This document shows positions 9,241 through 16,969 of a stretch of DNA of 54,125 nucleotides, one piece after another; positions within the stretch are counted from its first letter, which is position 1, and each line of letters begins with the position of its first letter. The stretch is from a virus. The stretch is taken from the IMG/VR virus record IMGVR_UViG_3300021373_002388, positions 1-54,125 of that record. The stretch is one strand, 5' to 3'. Under the pieces are notes generated by a model that did not search any database, was not told the origin of the DNA, and saw only the letters and a program-made list of their open reading frames with translations. A program made the translations under genes and the position numbers.

Positions 9241-9591
9241 ATGACTGACGAAACAATAAAAACAAAAACAGTTGAAGTTGAAAAAGAGGTTCTGAACCAA
9301 GATTTAAATGGTGATGGGAAGATCACTAAAGAAGAATATAATCTTGATCTGGAATTTAAGCGAAAGCGTTTAGAAGACGCAGACGCTATGCGTGATGCAC
9401 AACGAAAGATGGCATGGTTTGCCCTAGGCGGTATGCTGCTGTATCCGTTTGCGGTGGTGCTGGCTTCTCTGGCAGGATTAGAGACTGCATCTACTACTCT
9501 TGGTGATATGGCTGCTACTTATTTTGTATCAGTGGCTGCGATTGTGGCTGCGTTTTATGGAAAGACTGCGTTCGAAAACAGTAAACAATAA
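9241..9591 (+). CDS. Membrane protein with one EF-hand loop; holin candidate
   Basis: 116 residues. Residues 21-32 are a textbook EF-hand calcium loop (D-L-N-G-D-G-K-I-T-K-E-E). Two hydrophobic helices follow at about 60-78 and 88-107, separated by a short turn. I chose the ATG at 9241 because GGAGG sits at the right distance; an upstream in-frame ATG at 9223 lies on the late promoter. Late promoter, size and two membrane spans fit a holin or antiholin, but calcium loops are not typical of holins. Function is inferred. Confidence 0.75.
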   Translation: MTDETIKTKTVEVEKEVLNQDLNGDGKITKEEYNLDLEFKRKRLEDADAMRDAQRKMAWFALGGMLLYPFAVVLASLAGLETASTTLGDMAATYFVSVAAIVAAFYGKTAFENSKQ

Positions 9592-9593
9592 TT

Positions 9594-10307
9594 ATGACTC
9601 ATATTTTTAATCGAGCCCCGGAGAATGACCGATTCGGGTTTTATGAAGAACTTTTCGGTGATCTAGAAGGTAAAACGGTTATGGATTTCGGGGGCAACTC
9701 TGGGAATCTTTTGCACTTTTCTGATGGGAAGATCAGGGAAGAAGATTATACTTGTGTTGATGTCGATTTGGAAGTCATGGAACAATCCATGATGGAATAT
9801 CCAATGGCTGAGTGGCTACATTATAACACCCACCATCCAGTGTATAATCCAACTGGTATTCGTTTTGCACCATTACCCCAGAGTAGACGAGAAACCTTTG
9901 ATTACATATTCTCGTACAGTGTTTTTTCTCATACGGATTTTAAAGAGTTGCATTATACTTTAAATAGAATGCGAGCAGTGTACAGTCCAACGGTAATGGC
10001 ACATAGTATCCAACTCACTTCAGATCATAAAATGGTTGAGTGGTATTATGATCGAAGGGTTGAGGAATATGGGCGCTGTGCGGATTTTCAGGAAGCGTTC
10101 GATGATTGTAAGGAGAGTGTTACTCTTGTAGATAACGATACTGTTTACGTGGATACCATGCAACTACCACTAAATACTTGTAAACACTTGGTGACTTTTT
10201 ACAAAAAGGACTGGTTGCTTTCTATGTTAAAATTTTATGGCTTTGATGTACAGCTAGTAAAGCCAACTGGATGTTATCAGACATACATTTTGATAAAAAG
10301 TGCTTGA
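9594..10307 (+). CDS. SAM-dependent methyltransferase
   Basis: 237 residues with class I methyltransferase landmarks: motif I VMDFGGNSGN (about 23-32), an acidic ribose-binding strand YTCVDVD, and a post-motif FDYIFSYSVFSHTD. No target-recognition domain or DNA-methylase DPPY/NPPF is seen, so the substrate may be a small molecule, sugar or protein rather than DNA. The stop codon TGA lies inside the -35 element of the next promoter. Confidence 0.82.
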   Translation: MTHIFNRAPENDRFGFYEELFGDLEGKTVMDFGGNSGNLLHFSDGKIREEDYTCVDVDLEVMEQSMMEYPMAEWLHYNTHHPVYNPTGIRFAPLPQSRRETFDYIFSYSVFSHTDFKELHYTLNRMRAVYSPTVMAHSIQLTSDHKMVEWYYDRRVEEYGRCADFQEAFDDCKESVTLVDNDTVYVDTMQLPLNTCKHLVTFYKKDWLLSMLKFYGFDVQLVKPTGCYQTYILIKSA

Positions 10308-10332
10308 CAACAGAATTTACATGTGATAGTAT
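10304..10332 (+). promoter_or_regulatory. Sigma70 early promoter
   Basis: TTGACA (10304-10309), 17-base spacer, TAGTAT (10327-10332). A short dyad TTACA/TGTAA (10317-10321, 10334-10338) flanks the -10. It drives the small winged-helix gene. Confidence 0.8.
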
Positions 10333-10394
10333 GTGTAATGAATATGCTCTAATTGAGTATATTGTTTTAACTTTAATATGATAAGGAGAAGATT

Positions 10395-10592
10395 ATGACT
10401 AATCGACGATATAACCAAAACACCCGCATTCTAACATTCCTGAATTCAGGCCGAACCCTGTCAGCCCCGCAAGCGGCTCGATTATTCGGTGCTCAATCAC
10501 TGAGCAAGCGAATCAGCGAACTTCGTGCTGAAGGTGTTGCGATTGAAACTACTACCAATCGTAGCGGGTACACTGCTTACCGACTGTCTTAA
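10395..10592 (+). CDS. Small winged-helix DNA-binding protein
   Basis: 65 residues. Residues 11-62 fit a winged helix: a helix ending LNSGRTLSAPQAARLF, a recognition helix SLSKRISELRAEG and a wing ETTTNRSGYTAYRL. Similar compact domains are common in phages and resemble the MarR/ArsR core. It has its own sigma70 promoter, a 62-base leader with AAGGAGAAG site, and its own terminator, so it is a monocistronic early gene and a plausible transcription regulator. Confidence 0.85.
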   Translation: MTNRRYNQNTRILTFLNSGRTLSAPQAARLFGAQSLSKRISELRAEGVAIETTTNRSGYTAYRLS

Positions 10593-10602
10593 GCAGCATG
10601 GT

Positions 10603-10633
10603 ATGGGCTCCACCTACGGGCCCATTCTTTCTT
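10603..10633 (+). terminator. Rho-independent terminator
   Basis: Stem ATGGGC/GCCCAT (10603-10608 with 10620-10625) around an 11-base loop, followed by a T-rich run TTCTTTCTT. It ends the winged-helix transcript. Confidence 0.75.
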
Positions 10634-10651
10634 CCCAAATAGGTATCAAAA

Positions 10652-11143
10652 ATGGCAAATGATGTTGTAACTACTATCCGTGTGATCGGCTCAGAAGAAG
10701 CCACGGACGAATTTCGATTCTGGTTTACTGCTTTTCATGACAATCAAGAGGGTGTTGAATGCATGGAGTTTATGCCTCCATGGGACGAAGAGGACTACCC
10801 CAGTAAAGAGTGGATGAAGGATTGTGTAGGTTCAGACAACACGTTGGTAACCTATGTTAGTACGGGAAATGTTGACAGTGCCATTACATATATCCGAAGT
10901 ACTTGGTCACATGTTGTCCCATTCGCAGGATTGCTTGGGCACCATCTAAGAAACTTTGATGAAAATGTCAGGTTGGAAGTGACCTATGTTGACGAAATGA
11001 TGAATTTTGCTGGTTCTGGTAATTGGCATAAAGGTAAATGGAGCCTCACAGAAAAGGATGCATTCTTTTGGAGTGACTTTAGTGAAGAAGAAATTGACCA
11101 CCTGTTGGAAGTTTGGTTGGTTAGGAAGAAAGTATGTCTTTAA
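10652..11143 (+). CDS. Hypothetical protein, YubB/api92-like
   Basis: 163 residues. Alternating strands and the segment VRLEVTYVDEMMNFAGSGNW recall the ferredoxin-like YubB/api92 family found on plasmids and phages (E-x-x-Y-x-E followed by an aromatic-glycine rich turn). No known activity. It overlaps the next gene by 10 bases. The family link is tentative. Confidence 0.7.
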   Translation: MANDVVTTIRVIGSEEATDEFRFWFTAFHDNQEGVECMEFMPPWDEEDYPSKEWMKDCVGSDNTLVTYVSTGNVDSAITYIRSTWSHVVPFAGLLGHHLRNFDENVRLEVTYVDEMMNFAGSGNWHKGKWSLTEKDAFFWSDFSEEEIDHLLEVWLVRKKVCL

Positions 11144-11481
11144 AATTGGTGGCATCCACTAAAGTATTCCAAAATATTGGCAGTTTGGATATGCCAATGT
11201 GGAAATGTGTTGACGGAAAAGAGTACATTGTTGGCTATTTTGATGAAGAACCAACGTGGAAAGAGGCTGGTGAGGTTATAAATAAGTTCATTCACTACTT
11301 GGAGGGTAACTTATCTATTGACACCAAAGAAATTTACAGTGGTTTTGATCTTTACGAGAAAGGCAAAATGACACATTGTGAATTTTTCCAGTTGGACAGC
11401 AGTGGAGTAATTGACTTCCCAGCTAAAGACTTGACTGAGATAGACGTTACAGACGTACTTAATGGACTCCAAGGAATATAG
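11134..11481 (+). CDS. Hypothetical protein
   Basis: 115 residues, acidic, no recognisable motif. It overlaps both neighbours (by 10 and 20 bases), so translation is probably coupled. A TATAAATA octamer occurs inside it (11277-11284), about 180 bases before the glycosyltransferase gene. Confidence 0.68.
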   Translation: MSLKLVASTKVFQNIGSLDMPMWKCVDGKEYIVGYFDEEPTWKEAGEVINKFIHYLEGNLSIDTKEIYSGFDLYEKGKMTHCEFFQLDSSGVIDFPAKDLTEIDVTDVLNGLQGI

Positions 11482-12187
11482 ACTCACAATAGGCTACACC
11501 TACTACGACGAACCCGAATTACTGAAGAACCAGTTAGAACACTGGCTTCGATACCCACCTGAGATTCAGATCATACTCGTTGATGATGGGTCTCAAAAAT
11601 ACCCCGCATATGAATTTTTAAAAGACTTGGATATTACAAACCTTCAGCTATGGGAAGTAGATGAGGATTTGGGATTCAACAGCCACGGCTGTAGAAATCT
11701 TATAGCTAGAATAGCCCCCACAGATTTTGTCCTGTTCATGGACATAGACTGCCTCATTTCACCCGATCAGGTTGCGTATTTAAAACGCATCAGATTGAAC
11801 CGGGACAAAATGTATCGGTTTGCATTATTAAACACCACCAATGACAAATATGACCCGTGGCCCGGACACCCAAATGTATTCCTAGTAAACAGGGATAAAT
11901 ATTGGGAGGCTGGTGGCTATGATGAATCTTTCACCGGCTGGCATAAGGGAGACAGAGAGTTCCACAGGCGATTAGAGAAGGTTGTTTTACCATCTAAGCT
12001 AACCAATAGTTTAGGAATTACTGTTGTCAGGGGAGGTCGTAGGGCTGTTTTAGACGAATCCCTAGACCGGATTGTATATGACGATGATGCCATGTTGATC
12101 AGATTGCCTGCACCCCCACCAAGCGAAAAAGATTTGGTGGGTACCGTTAAGGAAAAGATTAATTTTTCCTACACTAGAAAGTTATAA
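11462..12187 (+). CDS. Glycosyltransferase family 2
   Basis: 241 residues. A GT-A fold is shown by the start YRLTIGYTYYDEP, the nucleotide-binding strand IQIILVDDGSQ, and the metal-binding DxD region FVLFMDIDC (about residues 96-104), then a GGYDESFTGWHKGDREF acceptor-side motif typical of GT2. It would use a UDP/GDP sugar. Targets could be phage DNA bases, host surface or virion; the nearby sugar dehydrogenase and GT42-like gene may feed it. Confidence 0.85.
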   Translation: MDSKEYRLTIGYTYYDEPELLKNQLEHWLRYPPEIQIILVDDGSQKYPAYEFLKDLDITNLQLWEVDEDLGFNSHGCRNLIARIAPTDFVLFMDIDCLISPDQVAYLKRIRLNRDKMYRFALLNTTNDKYDPWPGHPNVFLVNRDKYWEAGGYDESFTGWHKGDREFHRRLEKVVLPSKLTNSLGITVVRGGRRAVLDESLDRIVYDDDAMLIRLPAPPPSEKDLVGTVKEKINFSYTRKL

Positions 12188-12190
12188 ATA
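12183..12190 (+). promoter_or_regulatory. T4-type late promoter TATAAATA for the lysis cassette
   Basis: Exact octamer at the end of the glycosyltransferase gene, overlapping its TAA. The expected RNA start falls at about 12196, only about 6 bases before the preferred endolysin ATG (12202), and exactly on an alternative ATG at 12196. Confidence 0.75.
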
Positions 12191-12201
12191 GGAATATGAC
12201 C

Positions 12202-12669
12202 ATGAGATTAAGCGAAAATTTTACATTAGCCGAGTTTACAAAATCAGATACTGCGATTCGTTTGGTTTTGGATAATAACCCAACGGACGAACATCTAGAA
12301 AACATACAGCATCTGGTTGATACTATCTGCCAGCCGGTCAGAGACCATTATGGTAAGGCAGTTCGGGTGACTTCTGGTTATCGTTCAGGCCCCCTCAACC
12401 GAGCTATAGGTGGGTCGAAAAACTCACAGCACAGCAAGGGTGAGGCAGTTGATTTCGAGATATCAGGAATTGACAATAAAGAGCTTGCGAAGTGGATTGT
12501 GGAGAACTGTGAATTTGACCAGTTGATTCTGGAATTCTATGACCCGGAAGTTGGTGGTAATAGTGGTTGGGTCCACGTATCTGTTAAGAAGGGTGGTGGC
12601 AACCGTAAGTCTGTGCTACGAGCATTTAAGCGAAGTGGTAGAACTGTTTATGAAAAAATTGAACTATAG
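12202..12669 (+). CDS. Endolysin, M15A peptidase (D-Ala-D-Ala carboxypeptidase/L,D-endopeptidase type)
   Basis: 155 residues cutting peptidoglycan peptide stems. The zinc ligands are visible in SQHSKGEAVDF (His77, Asp84) and GWVHVS (His125). The N-terminus MRLSENFTLAEFTKS is the usual start of this family, so I prefer ATG 12202, with AGGA 8 bases upstream, over ATG 12196. No signal peptide, so a holin is needed for release. It is followed at once by the spanin pair. Confidence 0.92.
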   Translation: MRLSENFTLAEFTKSDTAIRLVLDNNPTDEHLENIQHLVDTICQPVRDHYGKAVRVTSGYRSGPLNRAIGGSKNSQHSKGEAVDFEISGIDNKELAKWIVENCEFDQLILEFYDPEVGGNSGWVHVSVKKGGGNRKSVLRAFKRSGRTVYEKIEL

Positions 12670-12678
12670 GAATTGGTG

Positions 12679-13092
12679 ATGGGTAAATTATCTTTTGTGC
12701 TTTTTTTGGTCACTGTTATGATGGGTGTTGCTGGTAGGATGTATTATACCAGTACACAGGAAACCATTATGGGATTGAACCAGAACATTGCAACATTGCA
12801 GGCCAACGTACTACAGGTTGAACAGGCACTGGAAACCAGTAATGAAACTATTCAGCGGCAACAAGAAGAGGCTGAACAGGTAGCTGAAGCAAACGCCCTT
12901 TTACGAGAGCGACTTGAGCAATCAGAGACCTATAAGAACGAGTTAGCCGGTAAACTATCTCGACACAATCTGACTCAGTTGACGTTACAGCGTCCGGGCA
13001 GAATCGAAACTATTGTCAACGAAGCGACAGAGAGTATATTTGATGAACTTGAGAATCTTACTGGCAAGCCTGCTGATATTAGTCCTGAGTAG
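12679..13092 (+). CDS. Inner-membrane spanin (i-spanin, Rz-like)
   Basis: 137 residues: an N-terminal membrane anchor (about 3-21) followed by a long heptad-rich, Gln/Glu-rich coiled coil (about 28-105) facing the periplasm. Such proteins join an outer-membrane lipoprotein to fuse membranes at lysis. ATG 12679 has AGGA 5-8 bases upstream; a TTG at 12673 is too close to it. Its 3' end overlaps the o-spanin gene by 50 bases in another frame, the classic Rz/Rz1 arrangement. Confidence 0.85.
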   Translation: MGKLSFVLFLVTVMMGVAGRMYYTSTQETIMGLNQNIATLQANVLQVEQALETSNETIQRQQEEAEQVAEANALLRERLEQSETYKNELAGKLSRHNLTQLTLQRPGRIETIVNEATESIFDELENLTGKPADISPE

Positions 13093-13405
13093 TTGTGCTA
13101 CTAGGGTACCACCAGAACCGGTGGTTATAACAGAAACGGAATACGTGTTCAGGGAAATCCCACTACAGGATAGACCACCACCCGTTAGTCTGTTGGATAT
13201 AAATTTTTACGCAGTCACCAGAGAAAATCTAGACGAGTTTCTAGAACGATTTGAAAACGAGAATGGAGTGGTTGCATTTTTTGCTTTGAGTGTACCAGAT
13301 TACGAAGACATATCTTTGAATGTGGCAGAACTGAAGCGATACATAGAATCACAGGAAGCGATCATCCTGTATTACGAAGAGAATATTAACAGCCCAGAAG
13401 AATAA
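13043..13405 (+). CDS. Outer-membrane lipoprotein spanin (o-spanin, Rz1-like)
   Basis: 120 residues from ATG 13043. A signal sequence LRILLASLLILVLSS ends in a lipobox with Cys18 (LSSC), followed by a proline-rich stretch (VPPEPVV, later RPPP), as in Rz1 proteins. The C-terminal 80 residues are acidic and longer than usual for Rz1. The 5' end is embedded in the i-spanin gene. Lipid-modified at Cys18 and sorted to the outer membrane is the expected fate. Confidence 0.82.
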   Translation: MNLRILLASLLILVLSSCATRVPPEPVVITETEYVFREIPLQDRPPPVSLLDINFYAVTRENLDEFLERFENENGVVAFFALSVPDYEDISLNVAELKRYIESQEAIILYYEENINSPEE

Positions 13406-13407
13406 AA

Positions 13408-14265
13408 ATGAAATCATTTAAAGAATACTTCGATGAGAGTCTTAAAGATTGGTTTGGTAAAGGTCCAAAGGGAGATTGGGTCAGAATGGACACCAAAGGA
13501 AAAATTAAAGGTCCATGTGCAAGAGAAGAAGGTGAGGGTAAGCCTAAATGCCTGCCACGATCAAAGGCTCAGTCTATGTCAAAGAAAGACAGAGCCTCAG
13601 CAGCTAGGAGAAAGCGTAGAGAAGACCCTGTAGCTGATAGATCAGGCAAGGGTGGAAAGCCCATAATGGTAAAAACCAAGAAAGAAGAAGTGGATAAAAC
13701 GGTTCTGAAGAAGCGTAAAAAAGCGAACGACGAGGCACAAAAATCACTCAAGGACCCAAGTCACAATCCTCCTTGGGCCAGTTCTAAATCAAGTGCAAGC
13801 TCTTTTCAGAGAGAAGAGGTCAAATATATTATGGAAAAGGCTAAGCCAACAAAGCCAGCACTGTGGAATAGGGCAAAGGCGGCTGCTCGTGCTAAATTCG
13901 ATGTTTACCCCTCAGCTTATGCGAACGGTTGGGCTGTTCGTTGGTACAAGAAGCGTGGTGGTGGTTGGAAGACTATTAAAGAAGAGAAAGACTCTCGACT
14001 TAAGTCTGCTGGTGTTTCCGGTTTCAACAAACCAAAAAGAACACCTAGTCACCCTAAAAAATCCCATGTTGTTGTAGCAAAGTCCGGTGGTAAAGTGAAG
14101 ACGATTCGTTTTGGGGAGCAGGGTGCTAGTACAGCAGGCAAACCCAAGAAAGGCGAATCTGCTCGCATGAAGGCAAAGCGTAAGTCATTTAAGGCCCGCC
14201 ACGGCAAGAACATTGCCAAGGGTAAGATGAGTGCGGCATACTGGGCAGATAAGGTTAAGTGGTGA
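13408..14265 (+). CDS. Very basic virion-associated protein with CTS-like N-terminus (DUF5872-like)
   Basis: 285 residues, very rich in Lys/Arg. Residues 15-95 (GDWVRMDTKGKIKGPC..., SKAQSMSKKDRASAARRKRR) resemble the DUF5872-type domain. Residues 150-190 (YPSAYANGWAVRWYKK) and the C-terminus (SFKARHGKNIAKGKMSAAYW) are blocks I recall from marine T4-like phages and some giant viruses. It begins MKSFKEYFDES, like the capsid-targeting sequence MKTYQEFIAEA of T4 internal head proteins, with a possible gp21-type cleavage after FDE. DNA-binding packaging or internal head protein is inferred. Confidence 0.75.
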   Translation: MKSFKEYFDESLKDWFGKGPKGDWVRMDTKGKIKGPCAREEGEGKPKCLPRSKAQSMSKKDRASAARRKRREDPVADRSGKGGKPIMVKTKKEEVDKTVLKKRKKANDEAQKSLKDPSHNPPWASSKSSASSFQREEVKYIMEKAKPTKPALWNRAKAAARAKFDVYPSAYANGWAVRWYKKRGGGWKTIKEEKDSRLKSAGVSGFNKPKRTPSHPKKSHVVVAKSGGKVKTIRFGEQGASTAGKPKKGESARMKAKRKSFKARHGKNIAKGKMSAAYWADKVKW

Positions 14266-14269
14266 TCCT

Positions 14270-14419
14270 ATGTCTGAAGAACATGATCCCAATAAAGTAA
14301 CTGTAGACACGGCATATAAAACCAGATGGATTTGGTATCATACAATACTTGCATTAGAACTTGCTATGACAAATGTTTTGATGATAGGTATATTAGTTGT
14401 TCTCTGCATAAAACTATAA
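14270..14419 (+). CDS. Small single-pass membrane protein
   Basis: 49 residues from ATG 14270; one hydrophobic helix at about 24-48 (YHTILALELAMTNVLMIGIL) preceded by a polar N-terminus. Ribosome site is weak, so translation is probably coupled to the upstream gene (4-base gap). No family recognised; it lies between two putative internal virion proteins and could be a lysis accessory protein. Confidence 0.6.
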   Translation: MSEEHDPNKVTVDTAYKTRWIWYHTILALELAMTNVLMIGILVVLCIKL

Positions 14420-14431
14420 AGAAGGCTAAAC

Positions 14432-15577
14432 ATGAAATCATTTAAAGAACACGCAGAGCTTGATGAAGGCGCACTAGCAGACAAGATACGAAAGGCTAAG
14501 GTTCTCAATAAGAGAAACTATAAGCTGGCGGCTAGTGAACTTCAGAAACGCATGAAGAAAGACCCTAGTAAAACTAGACAGTCCCACGCACATGATGTTG
14601 CTCAATATGTTAAAAATATTGATGCTAAGAAACTGGCTGCAGAAGAGGTGAGCCCCCCGAAAAACAATTTCGTAGCCAAGCATGCTAAAAAATACAACAA
14701 GGCTGCTGTTCACAAAGATCGAAAGAAAGATTCTAAGCGTGGTGCAATCAAGCACAAGAAACGCTTCTATGAGGGCATAGAGTACAATTCTGAAATGGGT
14801 ATAATGGATTGGGGAACTGCTGCAGGAACCCGATACATGAAGAGCAACACCCCCGGTGAATCAACACAACCAAATGCATGTCCAGAGTGTGGTTGTCGTT
14901 GTGGTCAAATTCCCTGTACGTCTTGTGGTACCAGCATCAGTAAAATGAAAGAATCTGCTGCTGAGACTCGCCCAGAATACAAAGACATGAATATGGACAT
15001 TGCACCAGAGGCTGGCATCATCCCTTTGACTGATACTGATGTTCGTGAACTAGAAAACCAAGCAGATCATTTTTCTTGGCAAACGGCATTAGACATGGAC
15101 CTGTATGACGAAGATGAGTTAGAGTCAGATTGGGATTCCACGGTTCCAGACGATGAGGTTCAGATCACAGAGGTTTTGTCTGTACAGGGTCGTTTGAAGC
15201 GTAGGTTTGCAGCCAGAAAAAATAAGCAGAAGCTTAGGGTTGCCCGTAATATCTCATTAAGGCGTGGGTCTACCCCAGATCGACTCAAGAAACGTGCTAC
15301 CCGTGGTGCCCGTGGGCTTGTATATAAGAGGCTTTTGAGAGGTCGCAATAAGTCCACAATGCCACCAGCAGAAAAGGCTCGTTTGGAGAGAATGCTTCAG
15401 CTTTACGCCCCTCTAGTAAGCAGACTGTCAGTCAGGCTACTTCCAAACATGCGTAAAATGGAAATCAGTCGCATGAAGAATCGGAGGGCTAAACCGGCAG
15501 CAAAGTCGAAGAAGTATAAGCCAGCGAGACCAGTTGGAAAGAAACAAACTTCTAAAAAGTTTAAAGTTAAGAAGTAA
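14432..15577 (+). CDS. Basic virion-associated protein with zinc ribbon and CTS-like N-terminus
   Basis: 381 residues. N-terminus MKSFKEHAELDEG shares its first six residues with the 13408 gene product and has a possible prohead-protease site after LDE. A zinc ribbon (CPECGCRCGQIPCTSCG, about residues 150-166) lies centrally. The C-terminal 150 residues (from LSVQGRLKRRFAARKNK) are strongly basic and resemble a conserved block of marine T4-like phages. Probably packaged with DNA. Ends at a strong terminator. Confidence 0.75.
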   Translation: MKSFKEHAELDEGALADKIRKAKVLNKRNYKLAASELQKRMKKDPSKTRQSHAHDVAQYVKNIDAKKLAAEEVSPPKNNFVAKHAKKYNKAAVHKDRKKDSKRGAIKHKKRFYEGIEYNSEMGIMDWGTAAGTRYMKSNTPGESTQPNACPECGCRCGQIPCTSCGTSISKMKESAAETRPEYKDMNMDIAPEAGIIPLTDTDVRELENQADHFSWQTALDMDLYDEDELESDWDSTVPDDEVQITEVLSVQGRLKRRFAARKNKQKLRVARNISLRRGSTPDRLKKRATRGARGLVYKRLLRGRNKSTMPPAEKARLERMLQLYAPLVSRLSVRLLPNMRKMEISRMKNRRAKPAAKSKKYKPARPVGKKQTSKKFKVKK

Positions 15578-15581
15578 AAGG

Positions 15582-15606
15582 AACCCGGTTAATACCGGGT
15601 TTTTTA
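15582..15606 (+). terminator. Rho-independent terminator
   Basis: Perfect stem AACCCGGT/ACCGGGTT (15582-15589, 15594-15601), loop TAAT, then a T run. It separates the basic-protein operon from the next late promoter. Confidence 0.92.
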
Positions 15607-15630
15607 TATCCCTCTGTAAAATTCCCCTAT

Positions 15631-15638
15631 TATAAATA
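15631..15638 (+). promoter_or_regulatory. T4-type late promoter TATAAATA
   Basis: Exact octamer after the terminator. Only 5 bases separate it from the ATG at 15644, so the RNA is predicted to start at or very near the start codon. Confidence 0.8.
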
Positions 15639-15643
15639 CCTAT

Positions 15644-16969
15644 ATGAACAAAGCAGAACGGCAAAGATTAGACCAATTGGTTCGACAGGGCATTATTCCT
15701 GTTGAAAAACAGAACATTTTGATGAAAGCCATGGCTTCTCTCTATAACGGTTCTCAGCTAGCACCAGTGGAAAGGGATGTTCTTTCAAAGTACATGCATA
15801 ATATGACGGACATTATTTTGAAAGATACGACTGTGTTTAATCGAGCCAAATTACACACACAAAAAACTAGATATAGAACGGAGGAAAATACCGTGGAAGA
15901 TGTTGAAGAAAATGTAAAAGTTCTTGACGGTCCTGAAGAATTAGAGCGATTCAGAAAAGGTGAAGAGGAAAAGGCAAAGAAGAAGACTAAAGGTGCTCGT
16001 GTAAAATTCCGTAATTTGCCCCCTGAGTTGCGTAAAGAAAAGATGAAGGCTGGTTTGGGTGAGGATGTTGAGGATATTTTAGACTTCAACGAAGACTATT
16101 CACAACGAATCCAATTGGCATTGGAGTATTACGGCTTTGAAAGTATCCGTGATCTACCAGAAGAATTGAAGTCAGAATTTTTCCAAGTTGTTGATGAAGC
16201 TGCTCATATCACAGATCAGGATTTCGAAGACCTAGAAGAAAGTGAAAATGTTGATGAGGCAAGATTATCACCACATGTTGCTAGGCGCGTAGTCAAAAGC
16301 ACCCGTAACATGACACCGAAAAGTAAAAGAGTTGTTAAAGATTTTGTTGACGGGGTTCAACAATCAGGTCGTAAAAAGAAACTAAACATGCCAGAAGAAG
16401 TCGAGCAAACTGATGAAGCTTACGATAATGACGGTAAGCAGGTTCGTTCAATGGACCGACCCAACTATGTTAGCAAAGACCCTAGCCAAAGCAAACGTCG
16501 AGCACGATTTGCGGCTAAAGTAAAGGCGAAAGCACGTAAACAAATGTATCGAGAAGATGTCAAGCCTGCTGAAGACGTTGAAGAAGCCATGACTCCCGAA
16601 GCGAAAGCCAAGCGTCTTGAAGTTATTAAGAAGGCAGTGGCTAAGGTTCAAAACGGAAACAATGCTGCTTCAGCCGCTGCTCGAAAAGATGCCAAGCGAG
16701 ACATGAACAATGAAGAAATGTCTCCAGAGTTTAAGAAGAAGCGATTAGAAACAATTAAGAAGGCAGTAGACAAGGTTCAAAACGGCAACAATGCCGCAGC
16801 CACTGCCGCTCGAAAAGATGCCAAGCGAGATATTAAAAACGAAGAGAATGAAGCAGAGCGTCAAGCGCAACTACAAGAGCTTCGTACCATGATTAAAGAG
16901 GGTAATAACAAGCTGGGTGCATACAAACTTTTATCACAAATACTAAATAAAGAAACAGGAGAACAATAA
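15644..16969 (+). CDS. Virion-related protein with tandem 43-residue repeats
   Basis: 441 residues, charged and largely helical. The first 70 residues resemble a domain I recall from marine T4-like phages (a helical 'QGIIP...LM.AM' start). The C-terminal part has two tandem 43-residue repeats (from residues 316 and 359), each ending in an ARKDAKRD segment. No ribosome site precedes ATG 15644 and the late promoter lies 5 bases upstream, so the mRNA may be leaderless. Structural or scaffold role inferred from neighbours. Confidence 0.75.
   Translation: MNKAERQRLDQLVRQGIIPVEKQNILMKAMASLYNGSQLAPVERDVLSKYMHNMTDIILKDTTVFNRAKLHTQKTRYRTEENTVEDVEENVKVLDGPEELERFRKGEEEKAKKKTKGARVKFRNLPPELRKEKMKAGLGEDVEDILDFNEDYSQRIQLALEYYGFESIRDLPEELKSEFFQVVDEAAHITDQDFEDLEESENVDEARLSPHVARRVVKSTRNMTPKSKRVVKDFVDGVQQSGRKKKLNMPEEVEQTDEAYDNDGKQVRSMDRPNYVSKDPSQSKRRARFAAKVKAKARKQMYREDVKPAEDVEEAMTPEAKAKRLEVIKKAVAKVQNGNNAASAAARKDAKRDMNNEEMSPEFKKKRLETIKKAVDKVQNGNNAAATAARKDAKRDIKNEENEAERQAQLQELRTMIKEGNNKLGAYKLLSQILNKETGEQ
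16589..16846 (+). repeat. Two tandem 129-bp coding repeats
   Basis: Copies 16589-16717 and 16718-16846 encode related 43-residue units (M-T/S-P-E ... VQNGNNAA ... ARKDAKRD). Differences are mostly at third positions and in a few residues, so the duplication is not very recent. Confidence 0.9.

Noticed and set aside
11277-11284. TATAAATA octamer inside the 11134-11481 gene
   Set aside because: Intragenic and about 180 bases from the next start; a chance match is likely, though it could serve the GT2 gene.
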